From positions 37,365,822-37,429,821 of the forward strand of contig OX365955.1 of assembly GCA_947247005.1 (NCBI GenBank): 64,000 nucleotides of DNA. The letters run 5' to 3'. Below, piece after piece: positions 37,084-49,166 of the stretch (the stretch's first letter is position 1; each line of letters opens with the position of its first letter). A program made the translations under genes and the position numbers. This DNA comes from Spisula solida. Its lineage: Eukaryota; Mollusca; Bivalvia; Venerida; Mactridae. The notes under the pieces were generated by a model. The model had not been told where the DNA came from, did no database searches, and saw nothing but the letters and a program-made list of their open reading frames with translations.

Positions 37084-39665
37084 GAATTCATTACCTATAG
37101 CATAAATCTAAATAAGTGTATAGATCTAGAATTTAAATTTGAAGGCTCGTATAAGATTTCAGTAAGTGCTTTGATAAAACAGTGTCCATGTGCATACTAC
37201 ACGCTGATAAGCATTACTACAGAGGTCAATAAAAGCACTTCTGAGAAACCTGCTATAACGCAACGCTGAATTAGTCAACGTTTCTGTTGGAAAATCTCGA
37301 TGAAATAAGTTATTTGTCTTAAACTCGTATTGATATAATTCGTTAATTAAACGTTCGATGAAAAATAATTTGAACAAAGACAGCTTATGTCTGATAATAT
37401 TATCTGATAAAGTTCAAAATGAACGATATCGGACAATTACAAATCATTAAAGCCGTACAGCTACGGCATTTAAGGACGAATGCCACATTTGTTTGTGCGC
37501 ATATTTCTGCGCTTATTCTGATAACTCATTTGATGTACTGTCAAAATTCATTTATTAGTTTAGGTGAAGATGTCCTTGTAAACTTTGTTCCAGGACGGAC
37601 GTATAGAAACCACATCACAGCATAGCTCTGAATTAAATTGTGTGTAACTCATACATACAACCCACGACATTTGAACACGAAATTCACCATAAATCCACAA
37701 TTATGACAAGAGCATTTCAATGTTTGGTTAGTTCAGCCTAGAATTGCACGTTTATCATCGAAACGCATAAAACACATCGTCATGTTCAAAAACATGACGT
37801 CATACGATAAACAAACCTAATATATCATTCTAATGACACTTTCCAATAATTTGCTGCTGATTTCTGCAGCATTGTCATAAACATCAACTTTATGGTACTA
37901 GTATTACGTCAAATTGCATTCATGAGATTTAATTCAATGGAGTCCCTCGTGCTAGTGATGCTGAGAAGTTAAAACGCGGGTAATAATTATAATGATGCAT
38001 GTTGTGGTACGGATCTAATCAGAGGAGATTGTCCTTTCAATTCATGTCGATTGAGTGGGATACTTCGGCAATGACTCAAAACCCGGGCTTTTTACTCAGA
38101 ATAGACCTTTTTTCTGCATTGTTTTCCATATTGTATATCTACTTAACTATTACTTGAATTTTGCTTGTTTTAATATAATATGTATTTACTTATTGATGAA
38201 AACATCTTGTGAAATCCATTTAAACCATACACGTTTAGGAAACATCTATTTACAACTATGAAATCTATGATGTATCCGGTTAATTTTGGGCATAATTCTT
38301 TAAGGGCCACAGCGTGACTTTTAGGATATGTTGTTAACTTTATTTAGTACGAACCGAGGATATGTATAATTGATTGCAAAAAGCTTGTTTTGTCGCACAT
38401 ATTACTTACTGTTTTGTTGACTATGCATATTTTGTTATACGGGTGGCTATACAAAGTTTGTGGTAAAGTTTAACACTTTTTAGTTGGTATCGCACTTTTC
38501 ATATTCGGTTTGCAAACTTCTTTTTTCGGTCGGATAATTAGATAACGAGTTTAGTCAATTAAATGTATTAATCATTAGAATTTATACAAGTAATTTACGA
38601 AATATATGTTTATATGTTTATGAGATATGTTATAAAACGCGAAAGTCAACAAAATACGTATTGGCTTTGTTATAAATGTAATATAGAACTATTTCAAAAC
38701 AAATGCGTTTATTGTAAAATTATATCTACTTTGTGTATTTATACATTTTTATCTAAATATGTATTTGCTATCATTTGTGTATAAAACGCACGGGTCAGGA
38801 CGCTGGTCTTAGAAATATTCCTTATTGTCTAATTATATTTATGACACAAGTGTTATAATACAATACATGCATGCAATGTAATTTACATATATCTTTATTA
38901 AACGTCATATGAAAAGAAATATAAATTATTGCAAGAAATATAATTTTACTCAATCAGGATACAGTAAACGAACTCAATGATTTAGAAAAGATACTAACCT
39001 TTCATGATATGGCGAAGGTTAATACAAAATACTCCACATTTGAATAAACAAATAGACGATATAATTATATACTTTACATTCCAGAAAACGTTTTGTTTAA
39101 ATGAATAAAAGAGGTTTTCTTACACACCTGTATATTTCACATAATAGTTATATAGCGCGGGTTCTAACGTCAATTGACTCACAACTAAATTCCAATACTC
39201 GCATTCTGGTAACGTTCAACTACTGTCAGTCGGTCTGCTGACTGGGAATCGCTACATTGCTTGTTTCCGTAATGCAGGTATCATAGGAAAGCATGAACTA
39301 GCGATTCCTGATGTTCATAGCGTCATTACGGTTATTGAATTATTGCCTTCTGGTCTGGATTGATCTATGACGGCTACGGGAGGCGTTAAGGTGAATTATC
39401 TCAACCTATTAAAACAACACGGCGCAAACTCTACATTTATTTGTTATGTCAATTAAAACAAGTGAACTAATCGACTGTTTGACAGATTACTTGGAAATAC
39501 AAATACTGCATCATTCTAGTATGAACTACACATAATATTATATAGCTTGTTTACGTCACAAGGTATTGTACATGATGGTATTATGAAAGCAATGTACAAT
39601 GTATTATGATTGAACCTTTATATAGCTAGGTCAATATCCAAATCCCTGTTTAGTTACAGCTTACA
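37084..39665. other. Region without recognised gene
   Basis: AT-rich, with no frame over 70 codons and no recognised mobile element. Two small things stand out: a TGACGTCA palindrome at 37,795-37,802, and a hairpin whose arms GGAATCGCTA / TAGCGATTCC (about 39,245-39,308) are exact 10-bp inverted repeats about 43 bases apart. Confidence 0.6.
37795..37802. promoter_or_regulatory. TGACGTCA palindrome (CRE-like)
   Basis: Perfect CREB/ATF consensus outside any duplicated segment, hence independent of the copies in the tandem array. No gene found nearby. Confidence 0.3.
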
Positions 39666-39674
39666 ATGCGCCTA

Positions 39675-40988
39675 GTAAGTAAGTAAGTAAGTAAGTAAAG
39701 ACTTTATTTTACGAGGCTAACATATTTACAATAATGCAGTCTTCCATATGGGACTCAACATATATACATACATATATGAATTGGTACATTACATGAACGA
39801 CAAGTACAATTATATAAACATAAATAACAAAGTAATAATTGCAAAGAAAACAGTAACACAAAACTATTGAACACAGTATGACTCATGAAAATAAACATCT
39901 TCATCACTTACATTTGATCACTAGCAAGAGTAAATTGCCATGTTAACAATTGGCATAATGATATTGGACTCCAAAATGTATTCACATGACAAGACGGTTT
40001 TTATGCAATGTTTAAGTAAGGACATTTCTATTTGATGTAAGCATGAAATTTATTTATCAAGTCTGATATTCGTACTGGTTTGTGTATATTATTCCATATT
40101 TTTGGTCCCGAGTAGGCAAGTGATCTTCTAGAGAATTCAAACTTTGGTAATGGTACACATGGTTCTTCACTGGTTGCAGATCTTAGATTACATGAATGAA
40201 CTTAGTTTAATATTGTAAATGTTTGTTGCATGGATTTTGGAACCAGGTTATCATTAAGTGATTTGTACCACATTATTTTTTTTAATTTTGTATTCAACTC
40301 TTTGGTCAAATTTCATCCACTATATATGTGGAGTGTCAAAGTCTTTTACACCAAAAATGGTGCGTGCTGCACGTTTTTTAATTTAGTGAGTTCGTCCATG
40401 ATTTTTTGTCAATATAAGCCGAATTTGAACAGCAATAATCTAGGTGTGGGAGGATGTAAGCATTAAAATACATTTTTGTGTTGATACATCTAAGTATTGT
40501 TCGGTTCGCATGAGTAGATAGAGTTGTGTATTACATTTTTTATTGTATTTGTCAATGTGAGTTTTCCAAATGAGTTTGTTATCTATATTGGTTACAAGAA
40601 GTCTTTCGCTCTCTGAAAATTCAATATCATGGTTCTGTAATTTTAATTTAATGTCTTGGATTGGTCTTGTAGTATGCATATGCTTTGTTTTATGTGCATT
40701 AATCAGCATGGAGTTTTGTGTGCACCATGAGTCTACAATGTCAAGAGCCGATTGAAGGGTTTCATAAATATCTTGAATTGTATCACCTGATGCTGAAAGT
40801 GTTGTGTCATCAGCAAAGATGTCTGATGTTGAAGACTTCACATAGTATGGCAAATCATTTATATCAATGAGAAATAACAGGGGTCACAAGACTGAGCCTT
40901 GTGGAACACCTGATATTATTTCAGCGGGGTCTGAAAGTTATGCAGAAACAGACTGAATGTGTTCTGTTTGATAGATAGGAAGTAACCT
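39675..40988 (-). mobile_element. 5'-truncated CR1-like LINE with 9-bp TSD
   Basis: Direct repeats ATGCGCCTA flank the element at 39,666-39,674 and 40,989-40,997. The minus-strand 3' end is a (TTAC)n tail (39,675-39,698 on the plus strand), as in CR1/L2-type retrotransposons that use short tandem tails. The body encodes the C-terminal half of a reverse transcriptase and the downstream conserved segment (see pseudogene). 5' truncation is the normal outcome of incomplete target-primed reverse transcription. Confidence 0.9.
40105..40970 (-). pseudogene. Reverse transcriptase fragment of the LINE, broken
   Basis: Read from high to low coordinates, the conserved order of non-LTR reverse transcriptase is visible. 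It runs SGVPQGSVL with PLLFLIDINDLP (about 40,905-40,855), the catalytic box FADDTTL (usual form F/YADD) and a KT-containing LINAHKTKHM motif. After frameshifts, a C-terminal EFSRRSLAYSGPKIWNN-like segment appears near 40,140-40,090. Two in-frame stop codons are seen: one inside the SVLGP motif, where glycine is expected, and one shortly upstream. At least one frameshift separates the downstream part. Dead copy; CR1/L2/Rex-type assignment is by motif style. Confidence 0.88.
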
Positions 40989-40997
40989 ATGCGCCTA

Positions 40998-41704
40998 CAT
41001 CACTTCATTGTAATATCAATTTTGCAATTAACTCGTTTATTTCTATGTGTGCTCATTTAAGTCATGCAGTGCGGCATTCACCGTTGAAGTCAGTATAAAG
41101 GCGTGCAATACCGTAATAATCTCATACTCGACTGGAACGTATGACTAGTCCAAACAAAAAGCAGATCAGTGACATTTATAATGAAAGCTAGTTTTTTAAA
41201 CAAGGCGTATATCAGTGTTTGTTTTAGCAAGTACAAACCTGGAGGCAAATGCATGTATGAATTCACAGGCTAATAAACAGTTTTAGAAGCTACAAGACCG
41301 TTGGGCATACTTGCAAGACAGACACAGTTTCATGACCACATCGACTATTCCTATGGGAATGCGTAAAAACCAAACAAATGTTCATATCATCTTAGGAGAT
41401 ACGTATGTTCTATATACGTACAGCTGCCCAATCTTATATTCGTTCCTCCGTTGAAATAAAAATTGATAAATGATACTTGATAGCTGTCAAGATACAATAT
41501 TCAGAATACAGAATTTTGGACAAGTACTACGATGTATGAACGTGTGATAAAAAAATATATTTTGATAAAGTCCTACAGGAAGTTTTGTTCGAATTGGTAC
41601 TGAAACTATTTGATGAATTCAGAAATTATTGATACGAATTCAGACCAAATAATCGGCCTCTTGCTAAACATGGCATGGACTTTCCTAGGACTTTCAAAAT
41701 GAGG
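40998..41704. other. Region without recognised gene
   Basis: No feature recognised between the LINE and the foldback element; AT-rich with only short frames. Confidence 0.6.
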
Positions 41705-41713
41705 TTATTGTGT

Positions 41714-43715
41714 AATCGCTAAGCGGCGTCTATATAACCGGGACATCCATATAAAGTAGGTTTTCCGGTGAACTTCGTTATCCCACCTTTAAGACTTATA
41801 GGCGTGACTTGTGCTACTGGATTGCCCGTAGAAGTATTTCAAATAGCTGTACCGTATTTGGACGACATCCATATAATGTAGGTGTATTATTATACGTCGT
41901 ATGTAGCGTTGAAATAGACTTTGTTGTTTTAGACATATAAGGACGCCATTCACAGAATGTAACATATGCTGAATGCAGTGTTCCTTAAGTTATGATAGGG
42001 TGGCATCTCTATACTGTTTCTGTTATAAATAATGCATATAGTGTTGTTATAGGCATGTAAGCGCGGCATCTATGGAACGTGGGTGTATTGTATGTTGTAT
42101 AATATTATACATGTAGTGTATGGGTATGTAAGTGCGGCATCCATAGAATATAGGTCTATTCTATGTTGTATATGGTGTTGTTATAGACATGATAGGGGGC
42201 ATCCATAGAATGTAGGTTTATTATATATTGTATATAGTGTTGATACAGGCATGTTAGGGCGGCATCCAGAGAATGTCGGTTTATTATATGTTGTATATAA
42301 TGTTGTTATAGACATGTAAGCGCGGCATGCATAGAATGTAGGGTTCTTCTTTGATGCATATAGTGTTGTTTTAGACATGTTAGCGCGGCATCTATAGAAT
42401 GTAAGTTTATTATATGTTGTACGTTGTGTTGTTATAGACATGTTAGAACGACATCCATTTAATGTGGGTTTATTCTATGCTGTATATAGTGTTGTTATTG
42501 GTATCTTAAGGCGGTATCCATAGAACGTAGGTTTTATTCTATGTTCAATATAGGGCGGTATCCATAGAAAGTAGGTATATTCTATGTTCAATAAAGTGTT
42601 GCTGGAGGTACTTTAAGGCGGTATCCACACAACGTAGGTTTATTCTATGTTCAATATAGTGTTGTTAGAAGTAGGTTAGGGCGGTATCCATCTAATGTAT
42701 GTATATTTAATGTTGTAAACAATGTTGCTATAGACATATAAGCGCGGCATCCATAGAATGTAGGTTTATTCTTTGTAGCATATAGTGTTCTTATGGACAT
42801 GTTAGCGCGGCATCTATAGAATGTAGATTTATTCTATGTTGTATTAAGTGTTGGTATCGACATGTTAGCGCGGCATCCATAGAATGTAGGGTTCTCCTTT
42901 GTTGCATTTAGAATTGTTATAGACATGTTAGCGCGGCATGTATAGAACGTAGGTTTATTATATGTTCAATATAGTGCTATTATAAGTATGTTAGGGTGGT
43001 ATCCATCTAATGTAGGTATATTCAATGTGGTAAATAATGTTGCTATAGACATATAAGCGCGGCATCCATAGAACGTAGGTTTATTCTTTGTTGCATATAG
43101 TGTTCTTATGGACATGTTATCGCGGCATCCATATAATGTAAGTTTATTGTACAGTAAAGTTCCGCTAATGAGACCACTTTGATTATTTTGAAATCATGCA
43201 AATTTTTGTCACTTTAAGGTCCCAAAGTATTAAATTTAGAACAAAAAAGGTCCGCTAATAAGACCGATTCGCTATTAAGACCACCTTTTTGATTGGTCTT
43301 ATTAGCGGAACTTCACTGTATGTTGTATTAAGTGTTGTTATAGACATAGTACCACGGCATCCATAGAATGTAGGGTTCTTCTTTAATGCATATATTGTTG
43401 TTTTAGACATGTTAGCCATCTATAGAATGTAAGTTTATTGTAGGTTGTACGTAGTGTTGTTATAGACATGTTAACACGACATCCATATAATGTAGGTTTA
43501 TTCTATATTGTATATAGTGTTTTCATAGAAATGTACGAGCGGAGGTATATTCTATGTTGTATATAATGTTGTTTTAAATATGTAAGAGCGGAATCCATAG
43601 AATGTAGGTTTATGTATGTTTTATATAGTGTTGTTATTGGTATGTAAGCGCGATATCCATAGAACTTAGGTTCTATTCTATGCTGTATATAGTGTTGTTA
43701 TAGGGATTTTAAGGC
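41714..43715 (+). repeat. Left arm of the foldback element
   Basis: About 200 bp of terminal sequence is followed by roughly 30 degenerate ~63-bp monomers. Typical monomer parts in order are GCGGCATCCATAGAATGTAG, GTTTATTCTATGTTG, TATATAGTGTTGTTATAG and ACATGTTAGC. A 167-bp MITE interrupts it. Shorter than the right arm by about 1.4 kb. Confidence 0.88.
43152..43318. mobile_element. Tc1/mariner-type MITE nested in the foldback left arm
   Basis: The 167-bp element has inverted ends CAGTAAAGTTCCGCTAATGA / CAGTGAAGTTCCGCTAATAA and is flanked by TA on both sides (43,150-43,151; 43,319-43,320). Additional AATAAGACC motifs occur internally. It splits one monomer of the array, so it arrived after the array was formed. 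Confidence 0.88.
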
Positions 43716-43734
43716 GGCATTCATACATATAACA

Positions 43735-46700
43735 ACATTGTACAACAAAGAATAAACCTACAGTCTATGGATTGCGCCCTAACATGCATATAACAACGTA
43801 TTATACCACATGGAATAAACCTACATTCTATGGATGTCCCCCCTAAATGCCTATATCAACACCAGATACCACATAAAATAAACCTACATTATATGGATCC
43901 CATCATTACATGCCTATAACAACACTACATACTATAACAACACCATATACAACATAGAATAAACCTTCATTCTATAGATGCCGCCCTAACATGTCTATAA
44001 CAAAACTACATACAACATAGAATAAACCTACATTCTATAGATGCCGCCCTAGCATGCCTATAACAACACTACATACAATGTAGAATAAACTTACATTCAA
44101 TAGATGCCCACCTAACATGTCTATAACAACACGTTCTGTACGACATAGAATAAACCTACATTATATGGATGTCGTGCTAACATGTCTATAACAACACTTA
44201 ATACAAAATATAACAAACTTACATTCTATAGATGCCGCGATAACATGTCCATAAGAACACTATATGCAACAAAAAATAAACCTACATTCTATGGATGCCG
44301 CGCTTATATGTCTATAGCAACATTATTCACAACATTGAATATACCTACATTAGACGGATACCGCCCTAACATACTTATAACAACACTATTGTGAACATAG
44401 AATAAACCTACGTTATATGGATACCGCCTTGAAGTACCTCTAGCAACACTTTTTTGAACATTGAATATACCTACGTTCTATGGAGACCACCCTATATTGA
44501 ACATAAAATAAAACCTACGTTCTATGGATACCGCCTTAAGATACCAATAACAACACTATATACAACATATAATAAACCTACATTCTATGATGCCGCGCCA
44601 ACATGTCTATAACAACACTATATGCATCAAAGAAGAATCCTACATTCTATGGATGCCGTGCTAACATGTCTATAACAACACTTAAAACAATATAGAATAA
44701 ACCTACATTCTATAGATGCCGCGCTAACATGTCCATAAGAACACTATATTGGACATAGAATAAAATCTACGTTCTATGGATACCGCCTGAAGATACCAAT
44801 AACAACACTATATACAGCATAGAATAAACTTACATTATATGGATGTCGTGCTAACATGTCTATAACAACACTTAATACAACATATAAATAAACTTACATT
44901 CTATAGATGCCGCGATAACATGTCCATAAGAACACTATATGCAACAAAGAATAAACCTACATTCTATGGATGCCTCGCTTATTATGTCTATAGCAACATT
45001 ATTTACAACATTGAATATACCTACATTAGATGGATACCGCCCTAACATACTTATAACAACACCATATTGAACATAGAATAAACCTACGTTCTATGGATAC
45101 CGTCCTATATTGAACATAGAATAAATCCTACGTTCTATGGATACCGCCTGAAGATACCAATAACAACACTGTACACAACACAGAATAAACCTACATTATA
45201 TGGATGTCGTGCTAACATGTCTATAACAACACTATTGGCATCAAAGAAGAACCCTACATTATATGGATGCTGTGCTAACTTGTCTATAACAACACTTAAT
45301 ACAACATAGAATAAACCTACATTCTATAGATGCCGCGCTAACATGTCGATAAGAACACTATATTAAACATAGATTAAAACCTACGTTCTATAGGTACCGC
45401 CTGAAGATACCAATAACAACACTGTATACAACATAGAATAAAACTATATTATATGGATGTCGTACTAACATGTCTATAACAACACTATTTGCATCAAAGA
45501 AGAACCCTACATTATATGGATGGCGTGCTAACATGTCTATAACATCACTTAATACAACATAGAATAAACCTACATTCTATAGATGCCGCGCTAACATGTC
45601 CATAGGAACACTATATTGAACAAAAAATAAAAGCTACGTTCTATGGATACCGCCTGAAGATACCAATAACAAAGAATAAACCTACATTCTATGGATGCCG
45701 CGCTTATGTGTCTATAGCAACATTATTTACAACATTGAATATACCTACATTAGATGAATACCGCCATAACATACTTATAACAACACTATTTGAACATAAA
45801 AAAAACCTACGTTCTATGGATACCGCCTTAAAGTTCATCTAGCAACACTTTATTTAACATAGAATATACCTACGTTCTATGGATACCGCCCTATATTGAA
45901 CATAGAATAAAACGTAAGTTCTATGGATACCGCCTTAAGATACAAATAACAACAATATATACAACATATAATAAACCCACATTCCATAGATGCCGCGCTG
46001 ACATGTCTATAACAATTCCAAATGCAACAAAGAAGAACCCTGCATTCTATGGATGCCGCGCTAACATGTCTATAATAACACTTATTGCAACATAGAGTAA
46101 ACCTACATTCAACAGATGCCGACCTAACATGTCTATAACAACACTATATACAACATAAAATAAACCTTCAATCTATAGATGCCGCCCTAACATGTCTATA
46201 ACAAAACTACAAACATCATAGAATAAACCTACGTTCTATAGATGCCGTCCTAGCATGCCTATAACAACACTACATACAATGTAGAATAAACCTACATTCA
46301 ATAGATGCCCACCTAACATGTCTATAACAACACTACACACAACATAGAATAAACCTACATTCTATAGACGCGTCCCTAACATGCCTATAACAACACTGCA
46401 TACAATATAGAATAAACCTACATTCTATAGATACCGCTTTAACATGCATAAAACAACACTTCATACAACAGAGAATAACACTACATTCTATGGATACCGT
46501 CTTAACAAGCCCATAACAACACTATAAACAACACAGTATAACCCTCTATTCGTTGGATGTCGCCCCATCTTTTATAACAACACTTAATACAACAAAGAAA
46601 AAACCTATATTTTATACATGCCGCCCTAGCATGCCTATAACAACACTATATACACCATAGAATATAAACCTACATTATGTAGATGCCGCCCAACATGTCC

Positions 46701-47161
46701 ATAACAACACTACATACAACATAGAATAAACCTACATTCAATATATGCCGCTTTAACATGCCTATAACAACACTTCATACAACATAGAATAAACCTACAT
46801 TCTATGGGTGCTGCCCTAACATGCCTATAACAACCCTACATACAACATAGAACAAACCTACATTCTATAGATGCTGCTCTTACATGCCTATAACAACACT
46901 ATATACAACATAGAATAAACTTACATTCTGTAGATGCCACCCAAACTTTGATAGTATATCAATATAAACTACAAAGAATAAACCTACATTCTATGGATAC
47001 CTTCCTTACACGTGGTTGGAACAGCTAGAGTCTAGTAATTGTAGTCCAAACGCATGTCTTTTAGCCTTGCCCCTCTGACAGTTATAGGCGGAGTTACGAA
47101 AATTACCGTAACCTACGTTATATGGATGACTCGGTTATATGGATGCCGCTTAGCGATTACC
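43735..47161 (-). repeat. Right arm of the foldback element
   Basis: The same monomer in reverse complement (CTACATTCTATGGATGCCGC, CATGTCTATAACAACAC and so on), on the order of fifty units. Some stretches recur as multi-monomer blocks: around 44,500-44,760, 44,760-45,120, 45,120-45,360 and 45,360-45,660, blocks with the same partial-unit order (AGATACCAATAACAACACT, then ATATGGATGTCGTGCTAACA) reappear. This indicates higher-order duplication inside the arm. The arm ends with a ~170-bp non-tandem terminal part (from about 46,995). Confidence 0.85.
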
Positions 47162-47170
47162 TTATTGTGT

Positions 47171-48115
47171 ATCCCTATGTACAACTATGAATAGGAAAAC
47201 GTCAGATCAAAATCCACATGTTAGCTTTTTGGGAAAAAATGTATACATTATATATGTACACGTGACGTACATTTGTATTGTAATATCACAAACAATCATA
47301 TACGTTTTTTAGTTCTTTGTGCCCTATCGTCCAATGCGGTCATGTAGCGTTGTTGTTCACTACGTCATATCTCGACTTGTTCAATTACGTCATTTTACTT
47401 ATTCTACTAAATATTTACTTATTTAAACTGGGTCATCAGGCTGGAGTGGCCACTGTGGTCATGTGGCAGGGTTGTTCAGTTATATCTCGACTTGTTTAGG
47501 CTGGGGCATTCAGCTGGAACATTTTACGTATTGACACTAGGTCATCCGGCTAGGGCTTTCAGCTTTGTTATTGCTGAAACTAGGTCATTAAGCTAAAACC
47601 ATTCCTTTCAGCGTTTTAATACTGTTACTTTACGTAATGGGGCTTAAGGTAGCTAAAACTATATATGTCAGCAGTTTTACTATTGTAACTGGGTCATTCA
47701 GCGTAGGCATTCCGCCTTTTGTTTGCTGAAACTATTCCTTTCAGGTTTTTTAACAGCTGGTACAAGGGCGTATTAATTTTCTTGTTCGGCAGTGTGTTGG
47801 GAACTTCTTCTTTTTAGGATTTCTGACAAACCTTTGGTGTGGAAACTGGGTCATTCAGCTAGGGCATTCAGTCTTTTGGTTGCTGAAACTAATAATTCTT
47901 TATACTTTTCTACAGCTTGGACTTGGGCGGATCTTTGCCAGTTCAGTTGGGCCTTGTGTCTTGTATGAGTTTTATGTTTCCTGTGGTCGGCTGTTCAGTT
48001 GGGCATTGTGCTTTGTGTGTTTTAATGCTTTCTGTGCTCGGCTGGTTAAGTTGAGGGCTGCCTTTCCTGTCAGGCTTAATATAATCTTTTTTCTTATAGA
48101 ATTATACACTATTAA
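47171..48115 (+). repeat. Repeat family R1, extended tandem-like version
   Basis: From about 47,400 the motif GGTCATTCAGCTAGGGCATT (or near variants) and GCTGAAACTA recur about every 100-150 bases. From 47,850 to 48,095 a full R1 copy follows, with GACTTGGGCGGATC, GGGCATTGTG, GCTCGGCTGGTTAAGTTGAG and CTTTCCTGTCAGGCTTAATA. No gene; a 94-codon frame here is just repeat sequence. Confidence 0.65.
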
Positions 48116-48836
48116 CCCTTATCGTGCTAGATTCCAAGTGGGCCTATCCGCTGACCAGTGCTGAATTATATTAGCAGTCTACTTGAGATAAAAATCTCAT
48201 CTGATAGTGACTCTGTTTAGTATCTAATTAATGGTGTTAATTATCAAAATACTGATATAAACCCTATACTTTATACAAAGAAGATGAAATAAGCTACACA
48301 TTGATATAATTTTGATAATTATTGGTATTTCACACGTTATGATATTCAGCAGTATGTCAATGCAATGTGAAATATTTCCATGCACCCCATACATAACGCT
48401 ATGCTAAATGTTATGAATAGGTCTAATAATAAATACCAATCGCAGAATTGAATATTCCGACTAAAACTGTCAGAATATAATGATGCATTTATCTCAATTA
48501 TTATTTTTATAAATTTCATTGGAATCGATACAGTTAATGTTAATTATCCTTATATATTCATTCTAAAATATCTTGCGCATTCCTAGCCGATCGTCAGCCA
48601 TTTTAGTTCCGGAATTTCCAACAAATGTTAGACGGTAATTTTAACGTATTTGCTAATTGATTGGTTTTGTAATTTACTACTGACTAAATTATAATTAAAT
48701 TTCATTCATGAATACTACAAGCAAGGTGAAACGGGGCTTAAACACCAATCCTACTAGCGCAACTGTATAGCGCGACTCAGCAGTGGTGGAAAGTATCGTG
48801 TAGCGCGACTCTGAGTCGCGCTAAGCACGATAAGGG
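48116..48836. mobile_element. piggyBac-like non-autonomous element (721 bp)
   Basis: TTAA flanks both sides (48,112-48,115; 48,837-48,840). The inverted ends are CCCTTATCGTGCT, and both begin with the CCC typical of the piggyBac superfamily. Near the right end an almost perfect palindrome, AGCGCGACTC T GAGTCGCGCT (48,802-48,822), lies close to a further GCGCGACTCAGCAG. No transposase frame. It is inserted just downstream of an R1 copy. Confidence 0.8.
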
Positions 48837-49166
48837 TTAATTATCAGACTTCAAACAGAATGCTTCATTTTAAACGCATAAGTATACTTCATATAGCACA
48901 TTATAATAATTATCTATATTCACTTGTTGGTTTCTTCGTTTGGTTCGTTCGTGTCCTATGTTCGGGATTTGTTTGACTGACTGAAGCAGTAAGCTCTCGG
49001 AGTGGGGTGTCGTGTTTTATAGCTGCTCAACATGTCGTGCTTGTCTGTTGATGTTTGCTGAAGTCGTATCTGTCCGATTTGGCCAGTAATTTAATCTCCA
49101 CTATGAGACTAATACGCCACAATAGCTAAACATCAATAAATGTTATATTTATTAATACAGTATATC

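Larger units (their letters stand above)
41714..47161. mobile_element. Giant foldback-type element with tandem-repeat arms
   Basis: A perfect 9-bp direct repeat TTATTGTGT flanks the element (41,705-41,713; 47,162-47,170). Inside it the termini are inverted repeats beginning AATCGCTAAGCGGC, alike over about 50 bp and then more loosely over about 200 bp. The rest of each arm is a tandem array of ~63-bp monomers, in one orientation from about 41,900 to 43,715 and in the opposite orientation from about 43,735 to 46,990. There is no unique centre and no transposase. Long inverted repeats made of short tandem repeats plus a 9-bp target duplication are the known hallmark of Foldback elements (Drosophila FB, sea urchin TU). 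Which transposase moves this one is unknown. Confidence 0.85.

Noticed and set aside
44182..44394. 70-codon frame with repeated YNK.TFYGCR motifs
   Set aside because: Direct translation of the 63-bp foldback monomer; the period divisible by three explains it.
41714..47161. CRISPR array or ordinary centromeric satellite
   Set aside because: There are no unique spacers, the monomers abut, orientation flips in the middle, and a 9-bp TSD flanks the block. Animal genome context.
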